A stretch of DNA of 64,000 bases. Source: Flabesymbios commensalis. Taxonomy: Eukaryota; Annelida; Polychaeta; Terebellida; Flabelligeridae. The notes below the pieces were generated by a model that searched no databases, was not told the DNA's origin, and saw only the letters and a program-made list of their open reading frames with translations. The stretch is from NCBI GenBank assembly GCA_964017125.1, contig OZ024911.1, positions 42,533,339-42,597,338 of the forward strand, in the 5' to 3' direction. Both the position numbers and the translations under genes were made by a program. The first letter of the stretch is position 1; the number at the start of each line of letters is the position of its first letter. This document shows positions 10,914-22,500 of this stretch, in pieces.

Positions 10914-12737
10914 TTATGTGGTGTTCGCTCGGTTTCATCTATCCACACAATGCCACCTGGTTAGCGGCAATACAACATTTATTCCCGCCTTCTCACTACG
11001 CGGCACTGTATAATGTCACGGTTAAGTGATCACCTAGCCTTCTAGACCTAGGCACCACTCACACTGTCTTTAACAGACACACATTTCTCACCACTAAAGG
11101 CAATCTTAATACTTGAACTTGAAAACAATAAAGTAAAGTACAATAAATAATACTATTGCCTGTACTTGGCAATAGGCCTAAACTTCCCCAGATTACACTG
11201 AATAATACGGACTTAGAATAATAAAATAGCAAAGGGAATGGTCAGGGCCTGTGATATCTTGCAATGATAATCAGGTACAAATTATGTGGATCTAGACCAT
11301 TAGTTTAACTTGATAATTAAAGGATTATAAATTACCAGCTGACTGCTAGATTATAATGTCCATCACTCTGTATGACAGTCTGGTCATACTAGAGCCATAG
11401 TCATTATAATGTTACATAGACTTAAATCTGATATCAACAGTATCACTGAAATTAAAGGTGAAAAGAATCGATTATGATTTAGATACAGAGTTTTAATTTA
11501 GAAGGGCTATGAACTATGAAGAACCTGTGTTAATAGCAGCGACCAATCCACCATGCCATGTGCTAATTCCCCTACCTGGAATGTTTGATTTCGAATGCTT
11601 GAGTCTTGAGAATTTATGTTCTATTCAGAATAAATACCTGATATTGATCAGTAGATTGTATAATTTGGAAGTATAATTTGGAAGACTAAAGTAAAGTTAA
11701 AAGCACATGGCTGGATCACACATAGTCGTAGCCTTCACTGATCTCTCTACATGACTATAGGTCTGTCCTGCTCAGTGGTCTGGAGAAGAAGGGACTGGAA
11801 ACAGTGTGCCAGATCCTGATCAACCCCGGATCAATATTACTGCGCCATTACAATATATAAGACCACATGGTGTGATCAGGCTGCCGAATCACACAACCTT
11901 ACACAATGAATAAAGAGTCCAGTTCATTGTGACTCTTAAAATACACTATTCAAGACCTAATAGGTCAATATAAGCAATCCATAAATAACAAGATAATATT
12001 ACCTGAAAATCTAGCATTTAATAACATCAAAATTATAGAGTTATTTAAGTAAGCAAAATAAACAGGGACTTCAATATTAATCACATTGATATCAAAAATG
12101 ATACAGTGGTAAAACCCTTACCGTCACAGTATTGTAAACAGTGAACTACTTATTTTCACATAAAAATTAGTGCGAGCACTCAAACACCCCTCCGCTGATG
12201 TAGTGAATCAAACTGCCTATACTTGAAGACCACAAAAACGTATATATACCGCATATATAGGGTACAATTGGGCGAAACGACCTATATCTTATAAATTATA
12301 TAAAATAGGTGGGAAAACGCTGATGCATATCATGACGCCATAGACTTTTCTGATTATTTTGTGTCATCTAAATACACACAGCATTTGAATGTAACATTTT
12401 TCTTATATATGGTAAAGGAAATATGGAAAGTTTGTACAGGAAAAATATTTTTTCCAAAAAGGACATTTTCATGTACATGTAATTTCCACACTGCCAAATT
12501 TTAGCTTCTGAGCTCGGGTGATATCACCAAGGAAAATTTCTAGACGTTTCGAGATAAGTATATATATTTTCTTTTAATTTTAAAAATTGAAAAATGATTG
12601 GTAGTTTTGCCCCCTATACATTCCACTTACAGTTATTGAAATATAACCTGAGATACCTAGTAGTGGGGTAGAAAAATCTGTCAAATTGCGAAACAGCACC
12701 AAATAATTTTGCGTTCAACTTAGTGTCCATCCAGAGG

Positions 12738-13048
12738 TACCCAGCAAACACACACAATTTTAATGATATTTAGAAAATGTAAGACTAAATGTTTTTCAAA
12801 TATTTAAGCGTCGGGTCAACAGAATATTAAAAACCGTTGGTTCAAAATATTATGCAAAAACATCATTAAAAAACGTTTTGAAAACATTTTAAATATATTT
12901 GCATAGGCCTATTATGTTAAAAAAATGTATTTTTAAAAAAATTCTAAAACTTGTTATAAACGTTTTCTGCTGAATGTTTTGCATAATATTTTATTTAATG
13001 TAATGTTTTATAATATTCTTACAATATAACATGTTTTGTGTTTGCTAG
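12738..13048. mobile_element. Long (311-bp) family A relative
   Basis: The termini are CCCAGCAAACACA and TGTGTTTGCTAGG, with GTAC on both sides (TA at the junctions). The interior is AT-rich, with repeated AACGTTTT and AAAACATTTT motifs and AATATTATGCAAAA against TTTTGCATAATATTT. It has the same ends as the short hairpins, so it may be closer to a parental form. Confidence 0.75.
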
Positions 13049-14221
13049 GTACTCTTTTAGAAAGCACGTGAGACAAACAAACTTTCAAAATTACCGTAAT
13101 TTTTCAAAATGGGCGTCATTAGACCACTATTTTTTTTTTTTTTAGGCCTAGTCCTGCCATAAAGACCAGCATATTTACGTCTGTTTCATTGATTTTGTTT
13201 GCAATACCACTTACCTCAATGAGGTATTTTTTTAATTTGTAGCATAACTTAGAAAGCACGCATTGTAGGAAAAATACCCAATTTTGGGAAGAGGCGTTTT
13301 GCCCCATGATGGTGGTGGGCGTCAGGTAAGGGGCAACACGCCCATTTTTTCAATTATTATTTTCAACAATTGAAGCTTTTTTCTAAATTTTTAAGGATAT
13401 AATGTCTTTAACGTTCATCCTTGACAGTTCTGTTACCATGTTATATTTTGTGAAATGTCAAGTGGAAAATAAATATAAGCTTTATTCCTTATTTAAGGCT
13501 TTTTGTCCCACTCTACCCTTACGAGGTGTCAAGGTATTTATGGCCGCCATTGCTTCGTTTTCGGTCGCACATGAAAACTATGCCAATAGACTCACAGAAC
13601 CCGAAAACCTATATATACCAGGTTGAATGTTTGTGTAAAGTATGAATTCAATCTGTTGGAACATAATGTTGGAGCAAAAGTGGCGGCGGTGCACGACAAC
13701 ACATTTCCAAAAAGTTCTTGGTAGTAATTTAGCATGCGGAGGGTTGGTTTCAAAGTGGGACATTTCTGTGAGATTTAAATATTTGTGATGGAATTGAAAA
13801 CACGGTCACTTATTATAGTTATGTAACAGTAAGCTAGCGAAGCAAATTATGCCTGTAATAAACTTCTCTTTCCGAAAATATTCAGCTCGAATACATTGTT
13901 TTTGGAACAAATTTATCCAGCTTAATTATGAAGTGCCATTGGTTTCTTCCTGTCTGTACAAGCATTGGCTTCTAAATCATGTGAATATAAATGAGCGAAC
14001 TTATTCTTCAATATTAAATCTAGTTAAAAATTATATATTTTTTTGCAGTTAAATCATTTGTCGAACGGGGAAATACACATATTCTAATACTCTTGAGCAG
14101 ATCTTGAATTGCATTATAATGTATTAAGTTTGTAAACGAATCATCGATTTTTATATATAAAGCATTGTTATAATGTATATTTTGTATAATGTATATTCGT
14201 GTCGGCAAAGGCAATGATTGC

Positions 14222-14523
14222 AAATGAATGGGGTTTAGGCCACCTTTGTGCACATATGGGCTAAACTGGGCCAAGAGAACCTCATGAGGATGGTAAGAGG
14301 AATGAGATGACACTGCCTTCCAGGTACAGGATTCTAAATTCGAGCCCTGGTGGTCTGCGGCCGAGCACGCTACCTCTCGGTTTCCCACATTATTGAATCT
14401 TTACGAATGAGCGGAGAAGAAACAGTTTTTTGTTTCTTTGAAACTTGAAAGCCAGAGTGGGGTTCGAACCCGCTATATCCGACTTTCCAAGCAAGCAGCT
14501 TTAACCACTGCATCAGAGCCCCC
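14222..14523 (-). mobile_element. tRNA-derived SINE (family G), near full length
   Basis: Read on the minus strand, it starts with a tRNA-like head. The A box is GATGCAGTGGTTAAAGCTGC (14514-14495) and the B box GGTTCGAACC (14470-14461). A second A/B-box-like pair follows: GGTAGCGTGCTCGGCC (14374-14359) and GGGCTCGAAT (14347-14338). The tail contains GGCCCAGTTTAGCCCATATG and ends near TGGCCTAAACCCCATTC. It is a polymerase III retroelement fossil, not a working tRNA. Confidence 0.85.
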
Positions 14524-15173
14524 GCCCGATTGCAGTAAATAGCCGATAATATCTGACAGACAGCAATAACAGGGAACTAAACTACTTCAGTAAGTTATTT
14601 TGTCGATTATATATAATATGCGAATAAATATATGCTAATTTCGCTAAAAATCATAGCTGCCTCATTGGGTTTTTTCATTTTCCTCAAAAATACAGCTTTA
14701 ATAAGTGGTATATTTTATATGCAGACTTCAATTATATAATTAGGTATTAACAAGAATACATAACATGTTAGGTATCCTTGGTATTAATCATCGTCTTCAT
14801 TAGGTCTATATATTGACGGATGTTTTCAATAGAATATATCAGTATTTATAAATACTCTGCTAGGTAAAAAAACAGACAGGGTGGACGGACACGTGTGCGG
14901 CACATGTAACACAAAAACACAACACGACAATGAATAACATTTTGTTTTTTTATTATCATTTGTGGACATTTGCGCATGTGGAGTAAATACTGTTTAAGTT
15001 GAGACGAGCTACCCTTTGCTGGTGAAGGTTATAATGCATGCATCCACATTCCTCACTTGAAGTACTACTGTGTATTATACTAATTATCAACAAAATAAGG
15101 TTTGTGGAGATGAAAAAGTTTACTCAATACCCCAAGGGGTAAACTAACGATGACGCTGATAATTACATTTTAA

Positions 15174-15416
15174 CCCTTTAAGCCCCCACGATGCATTAAA
15201 GCATCATTTCATAACCCTGGAAACAGACTTAACTCCCTACAACTAGGGGTTTTGGAACGAAAATTTCCATGAAACTGGTTTACCAATACATAGCAATTTT
15301 CTGTAAGTTTTAAACCACAACAAATCATTTTCACCCACTACAAGTCGAGAATTGCGACAGCAATTCGCGGCTTGTAGTGGATGAATATGACAATGATAAA
15401 TTCAGGCTTGAAAGGG
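15174..15416 (+). mobile_element. TTAA-type MITE, subfamily C
   Basis: It is flanked by TTAA on both sides (15170-15173, 15417-15420). The ends are CCCTTTAAGCC and GGCTTGAAAGGG. The internal stem is CCACTACAAGTCGAGAATTGC-type against GCAATTCGCGGCTTGTAGTGG, the same architecture as subfamily B with a different sequence. Confidence 0.85.
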
Positions 15417-15960
15417 TTAATATTCTATACATGTAGACTAGTGCTCGCACATAGAGTGGTAACATAAAACAGATTATCAAAACAAAAAATGATATTGGCA
15501 TGGACAGATCATTCCCTCGGGGTTGAACGCACGTATTGTTAAAGCCTATTTTTAATCGTAAAAGGACACTTTTTTTTACTATGCGGCCCTATGTGGCCCT
15601 TGTGTAACTTATTTTCAATGTTATTGTCAACATCGTTCAACATAAATATATTATGGCATTGTTTTATTGAACAAATACAATGTGAAAACCGTTGAATGAT
15701 CTATCATGCATACACGACACTCTCAACACGATCAACGTTCTGTGTTACTCTCAAAGTAACAACGAATAAAAACACTACTTCTTTTAGACCCTTATTAGTT
15801 ATTTGAAGTCAAATAAATTTATGTCATATCAATAATTGTTCCAATATAATCAAATCGGTGTAAACTTCGTCGCTGGCACATGAGTAAGCCAACAAGAGGC
15901 CAATTGTTTGACGAGGAAAGATCGAGAACAGCTCGTTTGAAAAGGGGTCTTACCTGCTTT

Positions 15961-16024
15961 GCAAAGCCAAAATGCAGTAACTGCATACTTGAAACGTAAG
16001 CAGTTACTACATTTTGGTTTTGCA
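15961..16024. repeat. Family H hairpin
   Basis: GCAAAGCCAAAATGCAGTAA pairs with AGCAGTTACTACATTTTGG and TTTTGC. Family H copies recur at 17803, 27475, 35133, 39249, 51598, 58002 and 59786. Confidence 0.75.
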
Positions 16025-16757
16025 CGGCAGTTCTGTTACAAGTTGCGACACCCCGATGATCTGTCTAAGTCAGTGCCCTCTATTTTTGTCAATACATAAC
16101 GTACATGCAATAAGCGCTGAAGTTAGGAATTGGTAATTTATGTTTTTCATAATCAGACAATAATAACAAGACGGCATAATACAAGAAACACAAAATAAGT
16201 AGCTATTCAAAAGTACCCTACCCTTCCAGCAACTTAATCGATGCAATTTCAATCCATGATAATTATATAGTCGTAGTAAATTTAAATATTTAATCCTATA
16301 TAAATCATAAATGTTGTCACCTTTTTTTAGACCACTGCTCGCGGATTTGGAATGTATGACAGTATACTTAATATTTTAAATACCTGCAGTAGAATAGATA
16401 ACATCATAGTATTCAACAATCCCAGAGATATCTGAAATGTTCAGGTTTCAAATTAGTAGAAAGATATATTATGGGAACAAAATATGCCTTTCTGAATAAA
16501 TGTCTAATCGCACTCTTGGGTTTAGAAAGACGTATCTGCAACTCTGTGAAGTGACAGAAATGTTCCTTTAATCTCATATATCACACAATCTGTTCCCCCA
16601 ATAAAATTAAATATATACGTGCTACGTATGAAGGCATCTTGAACCTATCTTGTAATTGGCAATACAAATGGCAGAGATCTAATTCATTTACCAAGAAACA
16701 TCCAATGTACATATTAGCACCCCCTAGCAACCAGAGTGTCATGAGTCACTCCAATAT

Positions 16758-16864
16758 CCAGCAAAAACGATTCATTGAGCCAATGTTGGCTTAAGGTTGG
16801 CCCAACGTCGCAGACGGTGGGCCAACATTACGCCAACATTGGCTAAATGGATCGTGTTTGCTGG
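16758..16864. mobile_element. Family A1 palindromic MITE
   Basis: CCAGCAAAAACGATTCATTG is matched by CTAAATGGATCGTGTTTGCTGG. Both arms carry ATTGagCCAATGTTGGC, and the centre is CAACGTCGCAGACGGTGGGC. Confidence 0.88.
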
Positions 16865-17247
16865 GTAGCGGCAGATAATGACAATCTGCCTGCCAGTGGC
16901 AGAAATTATGTTCACTGGAAACAGCAATAATGAAATACAAACTTTATTCATAAGCAAACACTCACCGTAAATAAAACAAGTTAGATGCAAAAGTATTTGA
17001 CAATTGCCTTCGTGATATGTGGAGTCCTTGTTATACATCTGTCATGTTCTGTAGCATTATTTTGCCGTGGCATAGACAATATCAAACATTCTCTAACAAC
17101 TTCAAACTGAGCATTCAATCCCACCTTTCTCTTGATCAAAGTGAAAACGAAGACATGATTGTCAAAAACAAAAAAATGTAATCACGTTTTCCCAGAACTA
17201 ATTATATATATATTTAATATCAAATACCGATCAGGAACGCTGTTCAC

Positions 17248-17339
17248 AAATCGACTGACTCAGATGTTAAGTCATGCCATTGGTCGAGACGGCCATCTCG
17301 ACCAATGGCATACCCAAAAATTGGGTCAGTCGTTTTGAG
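17248..17339. repeat. Family J palindrome (ATTGGTCGAGA core)
   Basis: ATGCCATTGGTCGAGACGG pairs with CCATCTCGACCAATGGCAT. Outer arms CGACTGACTCA and TGGGTCAGTCG extend the stem. Other copies are at 46690 and 53556. Confidence 0.8.
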
Positions 17340-17358
17340 AATAACAAACCCATTTTTT

Positions 17359-17420
17359 AACCCTTTAAGCACCAATGTTGCGCACCATGCGCCACATTTG
17401 GAATAGCATTAATTCAGCAA
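17359..17420 (+). mobile_element. TTAA-type MITE, left-end fragment (subfamily C-like)
   Basis: TTAACCCTTTAAGCACC is a good left terminus with a small ATGTTGCGCACCATGCGCC hairpin behind it. No matching right end was found. Confidence 0.45.
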
Positions 17421-17707
17421 AAAATGGTAGGCCTATTATATTATACATCAATATAGGAACGTTCTAAACTTTAACTTAAGACAAATTAACACTGGGGACT
17501 TGATACAATAAAATAATAAATATATCTCACCTTGCGATCGTCATTGTAGCAGAAATTCACGCTAATTATAATTATACTGAATCATACGCAAATCATATAA
17601 AGAGCAAATTGTATCTGAAAACGAATTGTGACAATTTTTTACATAATTATATATATTTATATTACAATGATAACGCTCATCATAATAGGACGCAGGATAC
17701 TTCGTCC

Positions 17708-17773
17708 CCTTGGATATGAAAGGGTGTATCTGCCACTTTACAAAGTGGCAGATACACCCTTTCATATCCAAGG
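17708..17773. repeat. Family I palindrome, 66 bp
   Basis: CCTTGGATATGAAAGGGTGT and ACACCCTTTCATATCCAAGG are exact complements, and GCCACTTTACAAAGTGGC fills the centre. The whole is a perfect palindrome by eye. Confidence 0.92.
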
Positions 17774-17802
17774 CGACGACTTGTGTTGTTCACTGTTCGT
17801 TG

Positions 17803-17868
17803 CTCTGCAAAGCCAAAAGACAGTAGCTTCTCACTTGACGAGTAAGCAGTTACTGCCTTTACACAGCA
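17803..17868. repeat. Family H hairpin
   Basis: CTCTGCAAAGCCAAAAGACA is partly matched by TAAGCAGTTACTGCCTTTAC. It lies directly after the family I palindrome. Confidence 0.7.
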
Positions 17869-17878
17869 TTGTTGCAAA

Positions 17879-17985
17879 CCAGCGGACACGGGACGTTATA
17901 TCGATGTTGGTTTAATGTTGGGCCAGCGTCGCAGACGATGGGCCAACATTAAACCGACATTGGTTTAACGTCCCGTGCCTGCTGG
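17879..17985. mobile_element. Family A1 palindromic MITE, 107 bp
   Basis: CCAGCGGACACGGGACGTTA at the left pairs with TAACGTCCCGTGCCTGCTGG. The private CACGGGACGTTA variant (commonly CACGAGACGTTG) is present in both arms. Confidence 0.9.
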
Positions 17986-18086
17986 GAATGTGCTACTCTG
18001 TTTAGGGAAATATGACTCATGACTAGAAGTTCACACGACAAAATGAATGGTATCCTGCACCTTGGAAACATGATAATATTATGTGC

Positions 18087-18092
18087 TTTATT
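18087..18092 (-). terminator. TBC1D30 polyadenylation signal AATAAA
   Basis: AATAAA (minus strand) lies about 90 nt downstream of the TBC1D30 stop codon, in CTATAATAAAGCAC. It is the first canonical signal after the stop and implies a short 3' UTR. Confidence 0.75.
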
Positions 18093-18181
18093 ATAGAGTT
18101 TGTCTACCGGATTCACTAGATGTTCATACAGTTCAAAGTCTTAGTTTTGCGTCCGCTTCTCGTCGTCGTATTTGAGCATCA

Positions 18182-19503
18182 TTATCTTTTGCCAGATCTA
18201 GCCTGCTGTTTGATTTCGGCCATGTATTGACGATGTAAACAGGCGTTGATCTGTGCTCGACCTATCTGTTTTGTGCTTTGAGCTTTCACCATGCCGGTCT
18301 CTAGTTTGGGGAGATTACTCGGTGAGTACAGGCCCAGCCTGATACCATTCTGAGTCCGGCGTGAGTTCATGTGTTGACTAGGGAAGGGATTGAACAGCTT
18401 GTCAGACATTGGACTAGTGGGGCTGGTGGAGGTGTTCCCCTCCAGCCTGGAGGCTATGTAATCCGGGTCTATGTGGTGTACAGTAGTCCTGTAGCTGGCA
18501 CTCTGCTTCAGCTCTTTCATATAGCCCGCCTCCAGCTCACTACACTGACGACCTTTAGCGTTGGTGGAGGTGGTAGAGGAGGAGGAATCTGAAGATGACT
18601 GGGTCTCCGTCATGTGTCGAGGCTTCTCCTCCACGTGTTTGCACGCTGTCACCTCCGTGGTTTTCCCAGTCATTTGGCTGCTGGCATTCCTTGACAAATG
18701 TTCACATTTATCCGCATCTGTATCAGACTTATTTTGCGGATTTTCACTATTGCTTTGCTTTCCATTGTCGTTATATTCCTGATTGTCTTCCCGTGACACT
18801 CCCTTGCCATTCGTCTCAGGCGGGGTGTCTCTAGCATCCTCAGTATTACCATTTTCAGTATCACCACCCACCTCCTCAGGGCATGACACCTTATCACATC
18901 TCAATGAAGCAGATTTATGATCATCATCTGCGTCTTTACTACAGTCAGACTTCTCATCAGCAGCACCGTCATCCGACCTACTTTGAGAGTTCCCTTTTTC
19001 CAAGTCAAAATCGATGAGATCCTGTTCGGTGGTGAGATCATCAGATGAGTTGATGGAGGCAGACTCTGATGTGATCACCTCGCTATCGGCCACAGTGCTG
19101 ACGTCAGACATACTGCCGAACCCCTCCGTGTCCTGGAGGGTGTCATTACTGGTGGTGGACATACGGCAGCTGTCTGTACTGTCTACACGGTCAGCTCTGT
19201 GCTCCCGCTGACTAGCCTGATGACGACCCTTCTTCTGGTTCTTCTTGGAGGCGCCGGGCAGGGGTTGAGGGTGCGTCTCCATCACCCCCGGAGTGGCGGG
19301 GAACAGGGGCACGATGTTGGGAGCCTGGGCCACGGTTCTGTTGCGCTTGTGGTCAGCACACTGACCGCGACCTATAAACAGGTGGTTCACGGCCATGGGG
19401 CTTCTGATGGCGGCTATTGCTGCAGACGCCGGCGTCTTCTTCAGTGGTGGCGGGGCCGCGGCCGCCGCTGCCGCCTCGTTGGCCTGGTGTTTGGCACTCG
19501 CGG
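18182..19503 (-). CDS. TBC1D30: TBC1D30 last exon: disordered Ser/Thr/Asp-rich C-terminus
   Basis: The acceptor gtgtttcag joins in phase to give ASAKHQANEAAAAAAAPPP, then SAAIAAIRSPMAVNHLFIGR, matching the SSPVINHLLLGKK block of vertebrate TBC1D30. About 330 low-complexity residues rich in S, T, D, E and K follow. The end contains FNPFPSQ and LGLYSPSNLPKLETGMVKAQ, resembling the vertebrate FSPFPSV...GLYGP tail. It ends RSGKR and TAA. The middle is likely disordered. Confidence 0.93.
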
Positions 19504-22500
19504 CTGAAACACATACAATGATGCATGATCATAGAATGTCTTTATTTGGAATTTAATATTTTCAAAGCAATTTCACTTAAAAGTGGAAATGACATAAGCA
19601 TTTCCAGGTCTCATTAAATGAAAAATACTAAAATACAATTCTGCAGCCTAAGATTTATTAAAATAGTTTATATAGACCTGGATCATTTTACACGCATAGG
19701 CCCTATTAAAGGGCACACCTTTGTTTATTATGACATTTGGTCAATTAACATTGTATTGTTTCATATAGTGCATGCATATGAAACATTACCTATAATTAAT
19801 GAGCCAAGGAATCAGATAGAGCTCATTTGAGAGACTAATTAATTGCCAGAACAACACGTTTTTATATAGAGATCTAAAATAGAACCATGTACAACATAGA
19901 TCATCTTGACAAAAAACAAGACGTTAAAACAGTGTTGTTTGGATGTGGGGCCAGCATCGCAGACGGTGCCACCACATGTAAACAACACTGGGTCAACATA
20001 ACTGTTTATTTATTATGTATGACTTGAAGTGGATGAAGATGAATTGAAATGGGTGGGAAATATTAAAAAAAAATTTTATTAAAAAAGTTCCATGAAAATG
20101 TTCGTTCTAAAACACTCAAGTATAGGAAATTAAGTCATTATTCATAGATGCATAGATGTTCTGATTGAAAATCTGCTGCTGTTCAGTCAAACTCCACACA
20201 AATCGCGCTACGGTCACCAGTAACACAGCAAATAACCCAGGAAACACAAAACTTTGAACCAATGCTGGTTCAATGCTGGGCCAGCGTCGTAGCGCCCAAC
20301 ATTGTACCAGCATTGGTTTAATCAATCAATGTATCGTGTTTGATGAGAATTGTTGTCAATAATTTTGAAAGATAAAACAAATCATGACTTTTCAATTACT
20401 TGGCTTAATCCAATTTTGCAATTATATCATGACTTTATACGAGGGTAAATATGAGGAAAAAAAGTCATATGTATACAATTATTAATGATTAAAGATTGAT
20501 TCAGGATATATTTAGTGAAAATTGTAAAATCATTGACTTATGTATCACAGTTATTCATGTGAGACATACATAACAAATCAAAACTTAAATGTTTTTCCTA
20601 ACCATCGGCAAAAGTGTACCAGACACTACCGGTACCATGGAAATCCCAGCAAACACGAGGCGCTGAGCCAATGTTGTTTTAATGTTGGCCCGCCGTCTTC
20701 GACGTCGGTGTTTGCTGGGAATTAACCATATATATGTGTGTGTGAGTACTAACCTGCCAGTATAATATGAGCCTGCTGTTGACGCTCCCTCAGCTTCTTG
20801 TAGCCCTTGGCCAGCTGTGTGAGGTCTAGTGACATCCTCTCGGCGTACGCTGTCAGGCCGGGGTTGATACACTCGGGCTGGGCGGCGTACGCTCCCGGAC
20901 TCACTTTAGATATGTCATAGCTAGAGGAGGACTGACTGCGATCCCCCTCACCTGTACATGAAACAAAGTCACGAGAAGTCGTCATTATTATATTGCGCAC
21001 ATCAGTAGGATGAATCATCACCCCGAGACAGTATTATTGAACTCTCCCTTAGAAGTTCACCTATTCTGCCGTGCAAGGTATATCATACCATGCATCAATC
21101 AACAATTGATTATTTGAATTGATGCTACACTTCAGTGGTTTGAGGTTATAATGACGTGTATTGACCATTGAATGACACATCAAGATACTCCAGGGAACGC
21201 AAGCCATTATCCCACCAAAAACGCGAAACACTGACCCAATGTTTATTTAATTGATGGGCCAGCGTCGGAGACGGTGGCCCAACATTTAATGCATATGCTA
21301 CAGCTACCTACCCGGCATGACCAGTCTGCCCAACTCGCTTCGCTGCAGACCTGGCCACAATGCCCGCCATTTTATGTACACAGCAAGTTGTGTAAAAACA
21401 ACGCTCGCGGCATCACCATTGTGTAAAAACGACACTACCGAGAAAACGCGGGTGTCATGAAACTGAGACGAATTTTTCGGGTGCCTTTTAAATATATTTC
21501 GGCTGGCGAAATCTAGTGATCGCGTATTAGAACTAATCTATTTAAAAATGGAGGTATCTGTGTTAGAGCCTTGCGATGTCATCAGGGTAACAGTTACGCA
21601 CTTCAAATGTGAGTGAAACATTTTTAGATTTGACAAAATGGAGGTCAACGCTTTTGAAATCTTGTTATTCGATGTCGCGTTTATGTGACATGTAATGAAG
21701 GGGAAAGGGCCAACTAATACATTTGTGATGATATCAAATAGAAAGGACCCTTTGGTCTCCATAGTTTATGGAAAAATATTTTAGCGTTGTAAGGGTTAAA
21801 CGTTATCTCACCTAGCTGTCTGCTCCGTGACGGTGACGCTGACTGCGGCGGGAAGATTCCGCCGAAGCAGTTGATGTTGTCCACCAAGTCGTCGTCGTCG
21901 AGGTCGTCCTCATCGCTGAAGATGTTAGTACCGGGTCGTGCAGCAGGTCGGGTACCGGGCGGTAACAGAGGTTGTTGAGGTTGTCTGCCGGTACTCATGG
22001 CAGCCGTGAACGGGGTGATGTTGTACGTGTACTTCTCCCTCAGCTCAGCCAGCTGCTGGAACGGGTACGGAGTCATCGTGTACACGTTCTACAAACACAT
22101 ACAAACACAAACACGTCATACACATACACTGACGTACACACGCCACAAAGACGTTGGACTTTTGTTGGACCAATATTAAGTCACATAGTGGGCCAGCATT
22201 GTTCCAACACAGGGCCTAGGTTTTGTGCTCGCCAGAAAATGGTTCATTATTAGTATTACTGAAGTACAAAACAACAATATTGAAAATATAACTTGAAAAT
22301 ATAACTGATATTTTCAGCTACAAATCGCAAAATATTACTTTATAAAAAACACAAGATATATCAGATCTAAAAGTTGACAAATCGTATTGTGTCATGTAAA
22401 TTTTTTAAAAGAAAAAAATCCAAAAACGTAGACCAAGTAGAGAAAGATTATAATTGTGTACAGTTATTCAATACATTAGTGTATGACATATCTGAATATC

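Noticed and set aside
14461-14514. tRNA gene on the minus strand
   Set aside because: A and B boxes are present, but no acceptor stem or anticodon arm can be formed, and the sequence is part of a repeated SINE.
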